A stretch of 64,000 bases of DNA from BJHL01 sp040378885 (lineage in GTDB: Bacteria > Planctomycetota > Phycisphaerae > Phycisphaerales > UBA1924). Below, piece after piece: positions 18,089 through 28,400 of the stretch (the first letter of the stretch is position 1; the number at the start of each line of letters is the position of its first letter). Under the pieces are notes generated by a model. It was not told where the DNA came from and did not search any database. It saw only the letters and a program-made list of their open reading frames with translations. The DNA lies in contig JBKDAN010000030.1 in assembly GCA_046316615.1 (NCBI GenBank), positions 13,484 through 77,483 of the forward strand, written 5' to 3'. Position numbers and translations under genes: made by a program.

Positions 18089-19468
18089 GTGCGAAACACG
18101 ACTGCTGATTCCAGTGTAGCGGCCCTGACGATGGACGGACGAACGAACCCCGCACTTGCGCTCGCTCGCGCCGGCGCAGTTGTCACCGTCGCCGCCCTGC
18201 TCACTGCATGCTCCTCGAGCGGCCCACGCACGAGTGGCCAGACTCTCCGTCCGGCAGACTTTGTCCATCCCGCCGCCGCTCAGACTTCGATTGCGTCACC
18301 AGCCCCGTCACCAGCGGAGAGCCCGGCTTCCACAGCCCAAAGCCCCGCCGCTGAGCGCGCTGGCCTCACGCTGGCAACCAGTGATGTCACCGGTCCCGTC
18401 GCTGCGAGCGAAGGCCTGAGCGACACGACCGCCGTCCCCACGCCCGGCGAGGTGGATGCACGCCCCATCGGCGTCGCAACACTCATCGACGCCAAAGTGG
18501 GCGACGTGAACGGCAAGCCCATCTTCGCCTCCGCCGTCTTCGACCGCGGCACGCTGACGCAGGAAGCCATCGGTGCACGCGTCGCCGCCGAAGCCAAACG
18601 CATGCCGCCCGACCGCTGGCGCACGGAAGTTCGCGCCGCCATCACGCGATGGATCGACTTGTTCATCGAAGACGAACTTCTGCGTGCTGAAGCGCTGGGT
18701 AATCTCAGCAGCGAACAGCAGCAAGGGTTGTTCGCGTTCATCGAAGGCCTGCAACGCGACCTCCAACGCGAACAAGGCGGCAGCCGTGCGCAGCTTGAAC
18801 GCAACCTCGAAGAGACCAAGGGGCTGACCATTGACGAGTGGCGCCGTCGCCAGGAAGACATCGAACTAGTGCGCTCACAGCTCATCGATCGCGTCTATCG
18901 CCGCGTGAACGTGGGCGAGCGTGACATCCGCCAGCGCTACTTCCAGCTCTTTGACGAGTTCAATCGCCCGCCGCTGGCGACATTCCGCCTCGCGGTAGTC
19001 GCCAAAGACAACGCCGCAGCCGTGGAAGGTTTCACCAAAGAGCTCGCGGAAGCCAAGAGCTTCGCCGTTGCCGCAGAAAGTCGCTTCAATCTCAACAAGC
19101 GCGACAAGGGAGGCCTTGAGCCGCGCGACCTGAGCGACGACCCCGCCAAGCTCGAACTCTTCGCCACCGAGAAGCTCAACGCAGTCGCTCGCACGATCAC
19201 CGTGGGCGAAACGGTCGGCCCCATCGAAGACGGCCCCGCCATGCTTTGGCTACACCTCGAAAGCGTCGAAGATCGCACCCGCTCGCTCTACGACGCGCAG
19301 CTCGAAGTCGAAGACCGTGTCCGCAGCGAACGCGCCGAAACCCAGCGCCGCCGTTACATCGGCACTCTGCGCGAGCGAGCCAGCATCAGCGACGTGAGCG
19401 ACATGGTGAACGCGCTCATGGAAGTGGCGGAGAAGCGGTACCAGCCCGCCCGGCCCACACGCCCCTGA
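18089..19468 (+). CDS. SurA/PpiC-like lipoprotein (putative periplasmic chaperone or peptidyl-prolyl isomerase)
   Basis: 459 residues from a GTG preceded by AGAGGA; an ATG at 18131 is an alternative. A lipoprotein signal with lipobox LLTAC lies near residues 27-42. A Pro/Ala/Thr-rich linker follows. Then comes a SurA-like helical region that begins VNGKPIFASAVFDR and continues through WRTEVRAAITRWIDLFIEDELLRAEAL. The last part (GGLEPRDLSDDPAK, VGETVGPIEDGPAMLWL, then a VEDRTRSLYDAQLEVE stretch) resembles a degenerate parvulin domain. It is likely held on the periplasmic side of a membrane. Isomerase activity is not certain. Confidence 0.7.
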   Translation: MRNTTADSSVAALTMDGRTNPALALARAGAVVTVAALLTACSSSGPRTSGQTLRPADFVHPAAAQTSIASPAPSPAESPASTAQSPAAERAGLTLATSDVTGPVAASEGLSDTTAVPTPGEVDARPIGVATLIDAKVGDVNGKPIFASAVFDRGTLTQEAIGARVAAEAKRMPPDRWRTEVRAAITRWIDLFIEDELLRAEALGNLSSEQQQGLFAFIEGLQRDLQREQGGSRAQLERNLEETKGLTIDEWRRRQEDIELVRSQLIDRVYRRVNVGERDIRQRYFQLFDEFNRPPLATFRLAVVAKDNAAAVEGFTKELAEAKSFAVAAESRFNLNKRDKGGLEPRDLSDDPAKLELFATEKLNAVARTITVGETVGPIEDGPAMLWLHLESVEDRTRSLYDAQLEVEDRVRSERAETQRRRYIGTLRERASISDVSDMVNALMEVAEKRYQPARPTRP

Positions 19469-19502
19469 GAACGCACCAATTGTTTGGCTTGAAAACTCGA
19501 TC

Positions 19503-19620
19503 AACACAGACGCACAGAGACACGGAGGGGAGAGCTATGGCAAAGAAAACAGTGTCTGAGATCGCTCGCCTCGCGCCTGATTCCACTTTCTCTCGCTGTG
19601 CCTCTGTGTCTCCGTGTTAA
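19503..19620. repeat. imperfect inverted repeat of the ACACAGAGACACGGAG type
   Basis: The arms at about 19503-19527 and 19596-19620 pair over roughly 19 of 25 bases around a 68-base centre. Each arm is itself a run of ACAG/ACAC steps. It fills the space between the SurA-like gene and the YraN-like gene. No gene is seen inside. Confidence 0.5.
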
Positions 19621-19653
19621 ACCACTTCTCACGCGTCCCAGCCCCTCTTTGCC

Positions 19654-20121
19654 ATGGCCATCCCGCTGCGCGACACCTGGCTCGTTCGGCTCAAACGCTG
19701 GCTCCTGCCGCGCTTGGGCAACACCGACCACATCGGCCGCCTCGCCGAAGACGCCGCCTGCCGCATGCTCCGCGACAAGGGCTGGACCATCCGCCATCGC
19801 AATGCCCGCACGCCCAAAGGCGAAGCCGACATCATCGCCGATGCCCCGAGCCCCGCAGGCGTCACGCACGTCATCATCGAAGTGAAATCCCGCGTGCGCA
19901 AGGCTGACGCCCCGGCCCGCAGCAACGCCACCTCGCCGCTCGCGTCCATCACGCACGACAAGCGTGACCGGCTCCGTGCAATCGCTCAGCACCTGCAGCG
20001 TGCAAACAAGTGGCCTCGCTCACAGGTTCGGATTGACGTGATCGCAATCGAGTTTGAAGCCATATCAGGTCGGCCCCACGTCAAGTCAATCGAGCACCTC
20101 GAAAACGCGATCGCGCTCTGA
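19654..20121 (+). CDS. UPF0102 (YraN) family protein, endonuclease-like fold
   Basis: 155 residues. Family motifs are present: GRLAEDAACRMLRDKGW, RNARTPKGEADIIA with the Glu and Asp of a restriction-endonuclease-like active site, and VIIEVKSR with the Glu-x-Lys. A basic helix DKRDRLRAIAQHLQ follows. The role of the family is unknown, though nuclease activity has been proposed from the fold. No Shine-Dalgarno sequence is visible before the ATG. Confidence 0.85.
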   Translation: MAIPLRDTWLVRLKRWLLPRLGNTDHIGRLAEDAACRMLRDKGWTIRHRNARTPKGEADIIADAPSPAGVTHVIIEVKSRVRKADAPARSNATSPLASITHDKRDRLRAIAQHLQRANKWPRSQVRIDVIAIEFEAISGRPHVKSIEHLENAIAL

Positions 20122-20127
20122 CACCAT

Positions 20128-21357
20128 TCAGCTGCAACTACCGCCCGCGAGAACGTGCAGATAATCGATGACGTCCTGATCTTCAGGAAACACGTTGTTG
20201 TTGTTGAAGTCAATGTCATTGCAAACGCTGCCTTGCGGACAAGCAGCACCCGCGAAGACGTTGATGAAGTCGATGACATCCTGCTCCTCGGGGAAGACGT
20301 CGTTGTTGTTGAAGTCAATGAAGTCGCAGCCGTTCCCGCTAGCGTTCGGTCGCGTCCACAGCACGGCGTGATAGCTCAGTGTGGAAGGGCTGAATGCGTA
20401 GCCGGAGACGTATGTATTCGCCTCATCGCTCGTCACGCTCGTCGCAAGGCTGTTTCTGAAAGTTGGCGAAAGATACTGCGACAAATCAACGCATGACGAC
20501 GCGCTACCGCTCCACAACGTCGCTCGAATTTTCTGTCGCACGACGGCAAATCCGACTTGAAACTCGTCGTTGGCGCCGTAGACCTGAGACTCGAGGGCCC
20601 CAGCCGGGTTGAGATCGATCCATGTTGCCGCAGAGCCGCTCCAACCACCTGCGCGACGGATATTCCCGATGCGGGCATAGCCAAACTGACGGCCTGGACT
20701 CGCGGCGAAGGCGTAGGACTCGAAAGAGCCCGCGGGATTGAGATCAACCCAGCTCGCCGCGCTGCCGGTCCAGACTCCCGCGCGGCGAGTACCGCCAATC
20801 TCGGCAAACCCAGCCTGCTGGTCACCGCTTATGGCATAAGCCGTTGAGCTTGTTGCCTGCGCCGGATGAAGGCTGACCCAAGATGCCGCACCGCTGTTCC
20901 AAAGGCTCGCGCGGTACACACCACCGATCACAGCCCAGCCCACCTGCTGGGTCGCGGTGGTACCAAAGAGGATGGAGTCGGTGCAGTTTGCCGGATGGAG
21001 ATCAACCCGTGATGCTTCTGTGCCGCGCCAGATCGTCGCCCGACTTATCCCGCTCAGACGCACGAAACCAGCCTGGATTCCATTGGCTGCGTCGTAGACA
21101 TACGACTCGGTCGCATTCGCAGGGCTGATATCAATCCATGACGATGGTGTGCCACTCCAAAGGCTTGCACGGCGAATACCACCGACCGTCGCGCCTCCCC
21201 ACTGCTCCCCCGCCAAGACGCATGAAGCCTGCGACGCTGAAGCCCCTTCTGGCTGAAGAATCGTCACCGTCCACTGAGCGTGCGCTCCGGCAGCACACCA
21301 GAACGCGGCGAACACCCCGACAATCGCTGACTTACCTGCTGAATTCTGAGAACACAC
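20128..21357 (-). CDS. secreted HAF-like repeat protein with two C-terminal IDFNN/VFP-EDQDVID modules
   Basis: 409 residues from a GTG at 21357 with AAGGGG seven bases upstream. A signal peptide ends near AGAHA. Residues about 30-300 hold six or so repeats of roughly 46 residues, each with an RRA-x-LWSG core followed by a WIDLNPA-type segment, as in HAF-type extracellular repeats. The end carries two copies of an EF-hand/dockerin-like module (CDFIDFNNNDVFPEEQDVID and CNDIDFNNNNVFPEDQDVID), each followed by an AG(A/G)xC turn. It is probably extracellular. The ligand is unknown. Confidence 0.8.
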   Translation of the reverse strand: MCSQNSAGKSAIVGVFAAFWCAAGAHAQWTVTILQPEGASASQASCVLAGEQWGGATVGGIRRASLWSGTPSSWIDISPANATESYVYDAANGIQAGFVRLSGISRATIWRGTEASRVDLHPANCTDSILFGTTATQQVGWAVIGGVYRASLWNSGAASWVSLHPAQATSSTAYAISGDQQAGFAEIGGTRRAGVWTGSAASWVDLNPAGSFESYAFAASPGRQFGYARIGNIRRAGGWSGSAATWIDLNPAGALESQVYGANDEFQVGFAVVRQKIRATLWSGSASSCVDLSQYLSPTFRNSLATSVTSDEANTYVSGYAFSPSTLSYHAVLWTRPNASGNGCDFIDFNNNDVFPEEQDVIDFINVFAGAACPQGSVCNDIDFNNNNVFPEDQDVIDYLHVLAGGSCS

Positions 21358-21499
21358 AGGATGACCCCTTGTAAGCCTGACCGCGCCCGGCACAGCATCT
21401 CCGATTGAACTGCATCGTGCGACGGCATGCCAGCATATCGCCACTGTCAAGGGCCCGAACGCACGACCGAAAGCGGGCGCAACCACTCAAGATCAGTCG

Positions 21500-22336
21500 T
21501 CAGACGCGAGCCTTTTCACGAACGATGTCGTAGAGCTTGTCGATGACCTGATCAAGATCAAGTTCCGACGTATCCACAACCGTCGCATCCTTCGGACAAG
21601 TCAACGCGCCAAACGGGCGTGCCTTGTCGTTCGCATCCCGCGCCTCAATCTCTGTGCGCAGCTTGTTGACGTCTGTCTCGACGTTCTGTTCGCGCTTGAG
21701 CTGTTCGCAGCGCCGCCGAGCCCGCACGTCCGCACTTGCATCAAGATAGATCTTCACCTGCGCCTGCGGGAACACAACGCTGCCCTGGTCACGTCCTTCA
21801 CTCACGATGCGCGGGTGATCCTTCGCGATCTCACGCTGCATCCCCACCATCAGATCGCGCAGTTCGCGAATGCCTGCGTACTGGCTCACGACCGCCGTCA
21901 CATCCGGCTCGCGAATGCGCCGCGCATAGCTCTTGCCAAACGCCATGATCTCCGGCGGCTGCGCCTTCCAGTTGAACGTCATGTGCGCTGCCCGCACGAT
22001 CTCAAGCAGCCGCTTGTGGTGCTCCAGATCAATCGCGTTATCAATCGCGATCGCCGCCGCGGTCCGGTACATGCTTCCCGTATCGAGGATGTCAAGCCCC
22101 AGGCGACGAGCAAGACGGTGGGCCACCGTGCTCTTGCCGGTGCCCGCGGGACCGTCGATGGTGATGACAATGGGCTGATCGAGCCTGAACACGCGCACCT
22201 CGCCTGGACTACCCGGCGCCGTCTCAGCGGCACCAGAACCTGTTGGAGCCATGACCTCGATGACATCGCTGCTGGATGCAAGACCTGAAGGCGAAAGCCG
22301 CAGGTTGGGCCGAGCTAGTGCGTCATGCAGTGTCAT
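21500..22336 (-). CDS. cmk: cytidylate kinase
   Basis: 278 residues from the ATG at 22336, which has GAGGTG upstream. The kinase begins near residue 55 with VITIDGPAGTGKSTVAHRLA (P-loop). LDTGSMYRTAAA, VSEGRDQGSVVFP, IYLDASADVRARRR and the C-terminal ATVVDTSELDLDQVID follow. It phosphorylates CMP and dCMP. The 55 or so residues before the P-loop have no match that I know and make the protein longer than the usual 220-230. Another start at 22252 would remove part of them. Confidence 0.92.
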   Translation of the reverse strand: MTLHDALARPNLRLSPSGLASSSDVIEVMAPTGSGAAETAPGSPGEVRVFRLDQPIVITIDGPAGTGKSTVAHRLARRLGLDILDTGSMYRTAAAIAIDNAIDLEHHKRLLEIVRAAHMTFNWKAQPPEIMAFGKSYARRIREPDVTAVVSQYAGIRELRDLMVGMQREIAKDHPRIVSEGRDQGSVVFPQAQVKIYLDASADVRARRRCEQLKREQNVETDVNKLRTEIEARDANDKARPFGALTCPKDATVVDTSELDLDQVIDKLYDIVREKARV

Positions 22337-22414
22337 GGGCCACCTCGAGAGGAAAGGAAGACCAAGACAGTATAGAGGACGCATCGCGACAGGGGATTGC
22401 ACCCACATGAAACA

Positions 22415-22447
22415 CAAAGAAAAAGGCACCGCGCGACACGCGATGCC
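22415..22447 (-). terminator. intrinsic terminator after the UDP-xylose synthase gene
   Basis: On the minus strand GGCATCGCG (22447-22439), a five-base loop and CGCGGTGCC (22433-22425) form a nine-base stem followed by TTTTTCTTT. It separates the long minus-strand envelope block from cmk. Confidence 0.75.
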
Positions 22448-22497
22448 TTCGATCTTCGTTGTTTATCACTCGTGGCCAGTGACTCGTGCCTTCGCCC

Positions 22498-23469
22498 TCA
22501 GAAATTCGGCGTCGGCGGACGCCAGTCCTCAAACTTCAGCTTCCGCATGCTCTCAATGGTCTTCACCAGACCGTCTTCGAGCTTCACCTTGGGCTCCCAG
22601 CCCAACTTGGTGCGAGCCAGCGTGATGTCGGGCTTGCGCTGCGTCGGATCATCCGCCGGCAGAGTCTTGTAGATCAGCTTGCTCTTGCTGCCCGTCATCT
22701 TGACGACCATCTCCGCAAGTTGCTTGATCGTGAACTCGCCTTCGTTACCGATGTTGACAGGTCCCACAAAGTCGTCCGGGCTTTCCATCATCTTGATGAT
22801 CACATCCACCAGATCATCCACGTAACAGAAGCTGCGCGTCTGGCTGCCATCGCCGAAAATCGTGATGTCCTCACCCAGAATCGCCTGACGAATGAAGTTC
22901 GTCACCACGCGACCATCAAACGGATGCATGCGCGGCCCGTACGTGTTGAAGATGCGCACCACCTTGATGCGCAGCTTGTGCATCCGGTAGTAATCAAAGA
23001 ACAGCGTCTCCGCCGCTCGCTTGCCTTCGTCATAGCACGCACGCGGCCCGATGGGGTTCACGTTGCCGCGATAGCTCTCCGGCTGCGGGTGGACCGTCGG
23101 GTCGCCGTACACCTCGCTCGTCGAGAACTGCAGCACCTTCGCGTTGCACCGCTTGGCCATGCCAAGGATGTTGATCGCGCCCAGAATGCTGCACTTCATC
23201 GTCTTGATAGGGTTGTACTGATAGTGCCCCGGAGCCGCGGGACACGCGGCGTTGTAGATCTCGTCGACTTCAAGCCACAACGGATGCGTCACGTCGTGGC
23301 GGATGAACTCAAAGTTGGGCCGGCCGATGAGGTGCTGAATGTTGATCTTCTGGCTCGTGAAGAGATTGTCCAGACAGATCACATCATGGCCCTGATTCAC
23401 CATGCGTTCGCAAATGTGCGAGCCAAGGAACCCAGCGCCGCCGGTGACGAGAATGCGTTTGACCTTCAT
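22498..23469 (-). CDS. UDP-glucuronate decarboxylase (UDP-xylose synthase)
   Basis: 323 residues. This is an extended short-chain dehydrogenase: NAD-binding RILVTGGAGFLGSHICERM, ACPAAPGHYQYNPIKTMK, FSTSEVYGDP, the Tyr-x-x-x-Lys in YDEGKRAAE, FNTYGPRM and DGSQTRSFCYVDDLV. The AAPGHYQ-NP pattern distinguishes UXS from UDP-glucose epimerases. It makes UDP-xylose (or a 4-keto intermediate) from UDP-glucuronate for surface polysaccharide. It follows hldD on the same strand and ends at a terminator. Confidence 0.9.
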   Translation of the reverse strand: MKVKRILVTGGAGFLGSHICERMVNQGHDVICLDNLFTSQKINIQHLIGRPNFEFIRHDVTHPLWLEVDEIYNAACPAAPGHYQYNPIKTMKCSILGAINILGMAKRCNAKVLQFSTSEVYGDPTVHPQPESYRGNVNPIGPRACYDEGKRAAETLFFDYYRMHKLRIKVVRIFNTYGPRMHPFDGRVVTNFIRQAILGEDITIFGDGSQTRSFCYVDDLVDVIIKMMESPDDFVGPVNIGNEGEFTIKQLAEMVVKMTGSKSKLIYKTLPADDPTQRKPDITLARTKLGWEPKVKLEDGLVKTIESMRKLKFEDWRPPTPNF

Positions 23470-23596
23470 GAGCTGTTCTTTCGACCAATCGGAAAAACGA
23501 ACGCCGGTATCGCCGGCACCGATGACGCTCCATCATACCGAACTCTGCCAGAATATCATCGTCACGAACGCGCGATGTATTGCGTTCTCCTCCAGA

Positions 23597-24613
23597 TCAT
23601 CGATGATCGGACGCAAGTTGCCGAGCGTACATCGCGACCGCCGCCTTCGCGTCCGTCTGCGGCTTCCACCCTAAACCATTGGCCGTCATGGACATATCCG
23701 CTTGCGTGAAGTCCTGGTAGAACGCCCGGATCGCTGGCGGCATCTCGAAATACTCCACTTCACGGTCGCCTTTGGCCAGCCCGAGGCCCGCGCGAACCGC
23801 CTCCGCAATATCCGCAAAGCTCGTCGCCACGCCGCTGCCAAGGTTGTACACGCCGGGCTTCACGCTGCGGCCATCCAGCCCCGCTGCAGCAATGGTGCAG
23901 TCCACCACATCGCCCACATACACCTGATCGCGCGCCTGCGAGCCATCAACGAACAGCCGCGGTCGCTTACCGCTCAGGCACTGCTGCGTCAGTTGAAACG
24001 CCATCGACGCCATCTTGCCCTTGCGAGCTTCGCCAGCTCCGAACACGTTGAAATACCGCAGCCCCACCACGTGCGGCTCGCGTCCACCCCTCACAAGCTC
24101 TGACGCCAGCCGGCGATGATGACACTCCATCATCCACTTGCTGAAGCCATACACGTTGTTGGGTTTGCCTGCGGCCTCAAGCGGAAACGCTTCGCGTCGC
24201 GCCGTTTGAGGCGGCGTGCCATACGTCGCTGCGGAACTCGCATACACCAGCGGCACGCGCCCCGCACACGCGAGAATCATGGGCGGAAAGCTCTCACTGT
24301 TCACCCGCATCATGTCCGCTTCGTTCGCGTTGGTCGTGTCCGTGATGGCGCCCAGATGAAACACCGCCGCCAGCGTGTGCGACTCCACCAGCGCGTGCCA
24401 ATCGACATCGCACACACTCTCAGGCATCAACTGCCCGCGAAATGCCCCGACGCCCGCACGCTCGCACGCCTCCACGATGTTGGCATAACTGCCCGTCCGC
24501 AGATCATCAATCACCACGACATGCGCACCGGCGAACCGGCGCAGCAGTTCCGCGACGAGATTGCTCCCGATAAACCCGCACCCGCCCGTGACGATGAACA
24601 CACGTTCGCTCAC
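23597..24613 (-). CDS. hldD: ADP-L-glycero-D-manno-heptose 6-epimerase-like protein
   Basis: 338 residues. NAD-binding VTGGCGFIGSNLVAELL opens the protein. HLGAITDTTNANEADMM, ASSAATYG, YGFSKWMMEC (Tyr-x-x-x-Lys), LRYFNVFGAGEARKGKMAS and EYFEMPPAIRAFYQDFTQAD follow the HldD pattern. It would epimerise ADP-heptose for the lipopolysaccharide inner core, which supports a Gram-negative outer membrane. Its start overlaps the LysM gene stop by four bases. Confidence 0.88.
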   Translation of the reverse strand: MSERVFIVTGGCGFIGSNLVAELLRRFAGAHVVVIDDLRTGSYANIVEACERAGVGAFRGQLMPESVCDVDWHALVESHTLAAVFHLGAITDTTNANEADMMRVNSESFPPMILACAGRVPLVYASSAATYGTPPQTARREAFPLEAAGKPNNVYGFSKWMMECHHRRLASELVRGGREPHVVGLRYFNVFGAGEARKGKMASMAFQLTQQCLSGKRPRLFVDGSQARDQVYVGDVVDCTIAAAGLDGRSVKPGVYNLGSGVATSFADIAEAVRAGLGLAKGDREVEYFEMPPAIRAFYQDFTQADMSMTANGLGWKPQTDAKAAVAMYARQLASDHR

Positions 24614-25329
24614 GTACCGCCCCCGTTGCCTTCCGCATCCGCCAGTCCTGCTGGCTTCGCCGGAATCTTCAGCTTCTGCCCCACGCGAATCTTCGCAGGG
24701 TCCGTCAGTACATCGCGATTGGCCTGAAAGATCATGTCCGCCATGCGCTCTTCGCCATACACACGCCGCGCGATCTTCGCGAGTGAATCGCCCTTCTGCA
24801 CCGTGTACTCCTGCATCGCCACAGGCTTGCTCTCCTGCGCAGGTGCTGGCTTCACTTCACCCGCCGCCGTCTTCAAGACAGGCAGTCCCTGCACATTCGA
24901 CGGATCACGCGGCACACGCACCACGCGCCCTTCACGCAGGTTCGCCGCGCTCATCAGCGGGTTGGCTCGTGCAATGACATCCGCCTTGCTGCTGTCGCCG
25001 TAGTGTCGCTGTGCAATCGTCGCGAACGTGTCGCCGCTGCGAATCACATCTTCCGTAAACGTCGGTGCGATCACCCCGGCTTGCGCGTCACTCGCGACCG
25101 GCTCAGGGCGCATCATCACCGGCGGAGGCGTCGGCGCGGCTGCCAGCGTCTTCACCGCTTCCGGCTGCGTCAAGGGCGCGACTTTCGTGCGTTCCGCCAC
25201 CCCGCGCTCAGTCTCGCTCGGCGTCTCAAAGCGAATGGCCGGCTCCACCGGCCACCACCAATACACCCCGATCCACACCGCGCTCAAAACGACCAGCCCC
25301 GCCGCGATTCGACCGCCGCTGTTTGCCAT
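24610..25329 (-). CDS. membrane-anchored protein with two LysM domains
   Basis: 239 residues with AAGGAGG upstream. A single N-terminal membrane segment (about 9-25) is followed by a Pro/Thr-rich linker. Two LysM domains lie at about 94-145 (IRSGDTFATIAQRHYGDSSK to VVRVP) and 176-230 (YTVQKGDSLAKIARRVYGEE to LKIPA). It probably binds peptidoglycan in the periplasm. It sits between secDF and hldD, and its stop overlaps the hldD start. Confidence 0.88.
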   Translation of the reverse strand: MANSGGRIAAGLVVLSAVWIGVYWWWPVEPAIRFETPSETERGVAERTKVAPLTQPEAVKTLAAAPTPPPVMMRPEPVASDAQAGVIAPTFTEDVIRSGDTFATIAQRHYGDSSKADVIARANPLMSAANLREGRVVRVPRDPSNVQGLPVLKTAAGEVKPAPAQESKPVAMQEYTVQKGDSLAKIARRVYGEERMADMIFQANRDVLTDPAKIRVGQKLKIPAKPAGLADAEGNGGGT

Positions 25330-25407
25330 GATCGTCCTCCTTGACGCCCTGAAAACAACTGGAAAAAGCTTCGCCGACCCGGTAGAGCCGGCGAGCCTGC
25401 ATGTACT

Positions 25408-28400
25408 TTACGTCGTGGGCTGCGCGATACCCGCATCCTTGTACATATCGCGTTCGTGTTTGCGGCTCCACACAATCGGAGCCGCCACCGCGACCGACGA
25501 ATACGTACCGACGATCAGACCCGTCGCCAGAGCGAACGCGAACGCACGCATGCCTTCGCCGCCCCAGATGTACAGAATGAAGCACGACGCCAGCGTCGTA
25601 CCACCCGTGATCAGCGTACGGCTGAACGTCTGATTGATCGACGTGTTGATGATGTCGCGCGTCGCGTGCGGCAGTTTCCCGCGGTTCTCGCGAATGCGGT
25701 CCATGATCACAACCGTGTCATTCAGCGAGTAACCCGCAATCGTCAGCAGAGCCGCGACCAGGTTCAGGTCAATCTTGAAGGGCAGCAGATTGATGCTCGC
25801 TGCAAACCCGTGCGTCGCCGGGTTGTCGTACAGAATTTCCGCCAGCGCCACCAATCCGACCACCACCAGCACGTCGTGGATCAGTGCGACCACCGCAGCG
25901 AGCGAGTACCGCGGCGTCTTGAATCGCACCCAGATATAGATGCCGATGAAGATGAAGCTCAGAATCGTCGCCGTGATCGCGTTCGTCGTAAACGTCGCCG
26001 CGATCGCCGGGCTGAACGTCAGCACGCTTGCGGGCGTGCTGTCCTGGGTCAACGCTTCCTGAACGAGGGCCCATTCACGGTCCCGCAGGCCGCTCTCCCA
26101 CTGATCTTGGCCGCTCACGATAGTGATGGACGGATCCGCCACCACGATCGCCGCGCTCGTCACGGCGGACTCGGTGCCCTCCAGCACAATCACATCTCGC
26201 TGCCGCGCCAGCGTGTCGCTGAACGCCTCACCCTGACGCGCCGTATCCAAACGCGTCTTCAGGTTCTCCAGCGTCGAGGGCGGGCTGATGTTGTTCAGCA
26301 GAACCGCCACACCGCCCGTGTATGCCGCCACATCCTGGCGATACTGCGGCTTGTCAATGTTCGCACCCAGCGTCGGCTTGTCGAGCAGGAACACGGGAGC
26401 CGTGCGCCAGTTCGTCCCAGCATCGCTGCCCGCGAAGTTCAAAGCAGGCTTGCTTTCAAGCTTGTCCGCAAAGCCTTCCTTCACCACGCTGAGCACGGGA
26501 CTGGTTGCGTTGTTCTGAGCGAGCGTCTTGATGGCGAACTTGTCGCTCGTGAAGCCGTCCGCCTGCGGATTGATCGGGAAGACTTCAAACTGATTGAAGT
26601 CCGGAATCTTGCTCGTCTCCGCCAATTCGCGCACGCGCTCTTCCACTTCCTTGCGCGTCATCATGACGCGCTTGGTCGGGTCGCTCTCGTCGGCCTTGAA
26701 CTGCAGCGTCACCTGCGTGCCGCCGCGAAACTCGTTGTCGAGCATCTTGGCGCCTTGCCAGAACACCATGCCCAGACCGATCGTCACGTACACCGCAGAA
26801 ATACTGAAGAACGCAAAGCGATACTTCATCCAGTCAATGTTGGGCGTCAACCACCGCTGCAGGTTCGGAATCGCCGTGGGCAGCATGTGCGTGCTCACGA
26901 GCGAACCCTTGCGCCAGCCGTTGGCGAGCATGATGTCAAAGATCAGTCGGCTGACAACCAGCGTCGCACTCATCGTCGCCACAACGCCGATGCCCATCGT
27001 GATCGCAAAGCCGCGAATCTCAGGCGTGCCCGTGTAGTACAGCACCACGCACACGATCAGGTTCGTCATGTTGCCGTCAACGATCGCCGACAGCGCCTTG
27101 TCAAAGCCCAGACGCACGGCTGTCTTCATGTCCGCGCCGCGATTCATTTCTTCGCGGATGCGTTCATAAATCAGCACGTTGCTGTCAACCGCCATGCCGA
27201 ACGTCAGAATCAGCCCGGCGATGCCCGGCATCGTGAACACGGCCTTGGACAGCGCCATGCATCCCACGATGATCAGCGCGTTCGCCAGCAGAGCAATCAC
27301 TGCAACAGCGCCGTACCAGAAGTAGTAGAGGCACATGAACACCGCGACGATCACCGCCGACCAGATCGCTGAATTGATGCCCTTAGAAAGGTTGTCTGCA
27401 CCAAGCTCCGGACCCACCGATGCAATGCTGATGGGCTCGGGGCTCAGCTTCGCCTGCAGACTGCCGCCGCCCAGCACGCGGATGATGTAATCCAGCTCTT
27501 CCTTGCTGAACTCACCCGTGATCTGACCGCTCGATCCGATTTCACCCTGCAGCGTCGGCGCGGTGTAAACCTGGTCATCCAGCACCACCGCCATCGGCTC
27601 AGACAGGTGCGCGCCCGTCAGCTGCGACAGCAGCTTCGCGCCCGAAGGATCCATTTCAAACGTGATCGCGCTGCGACCCTTCTGGTCAAAGCTCTGATAC
27701 GACCGGCTCACACGCCATTCACCCTCGGCCTGCGTCAAACGCGTCTGCCGGGTGTCATACACCAGCATGTAGTAGTCGCCGCCGTACGGCTCCGCGACAT
27801 ACCCCAGCCGACCGAAGATCGCCGTGGAGTTCCGCGGATCTTCCGCCAAGGCATCCACTTCCGCCTTCGTGTTCAGCCAATTCTCAAGCTGATTGATCTT
27901 CAGCCACTTCGTATCCGCGCTCTGCACATTCCGCGGCCCAAGCGTCCGCAGGTCTTCGCGCAGCCGCTGCTCTTCCGGGTGCTTGCCCATTCGCGGCGTG
28001 ATGCGAAACTCCAGCACACCCGCACCACGCAGCATGCGTACCAGGTCTTGCGGGTCGTCCAGCGTCGTCCGCACCTTCGCGTAGTCCGCGTGCAGTTGCA
28101 GCAGCCGATCAATCTCCGCCAGGCTCTCCGGGTGCGCGTTGCGAATCTGCTTCTCAGCCACCTCGCGAGCCGTGGGCAGCGGCACGCGTTGCCCCGCATC
28201 GTCAATAAATCGCACACGCGTGCTTGCCGTGATGATCTTGCGAATATCCGCCGCGCTCAGCGCGGTCTTCAGCACCGTATCGCGCGCGTTGGCATACGCA
28301 ATCTCCGCCGACGCGACCTGCTCCACCATCGCTTCACGCTTGGAGCTTTCCAGTTCCGCGTCATACGCCGCACGAATCCGCTGCGCCTCGTCATAGGCCG

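Noticed and set aside
25456..27372. A 638-residue plus-strand ORF opposite secDF
   Set aside because: It is antisense to the confident secDF gene, rich in Arg and His, and has no domain.
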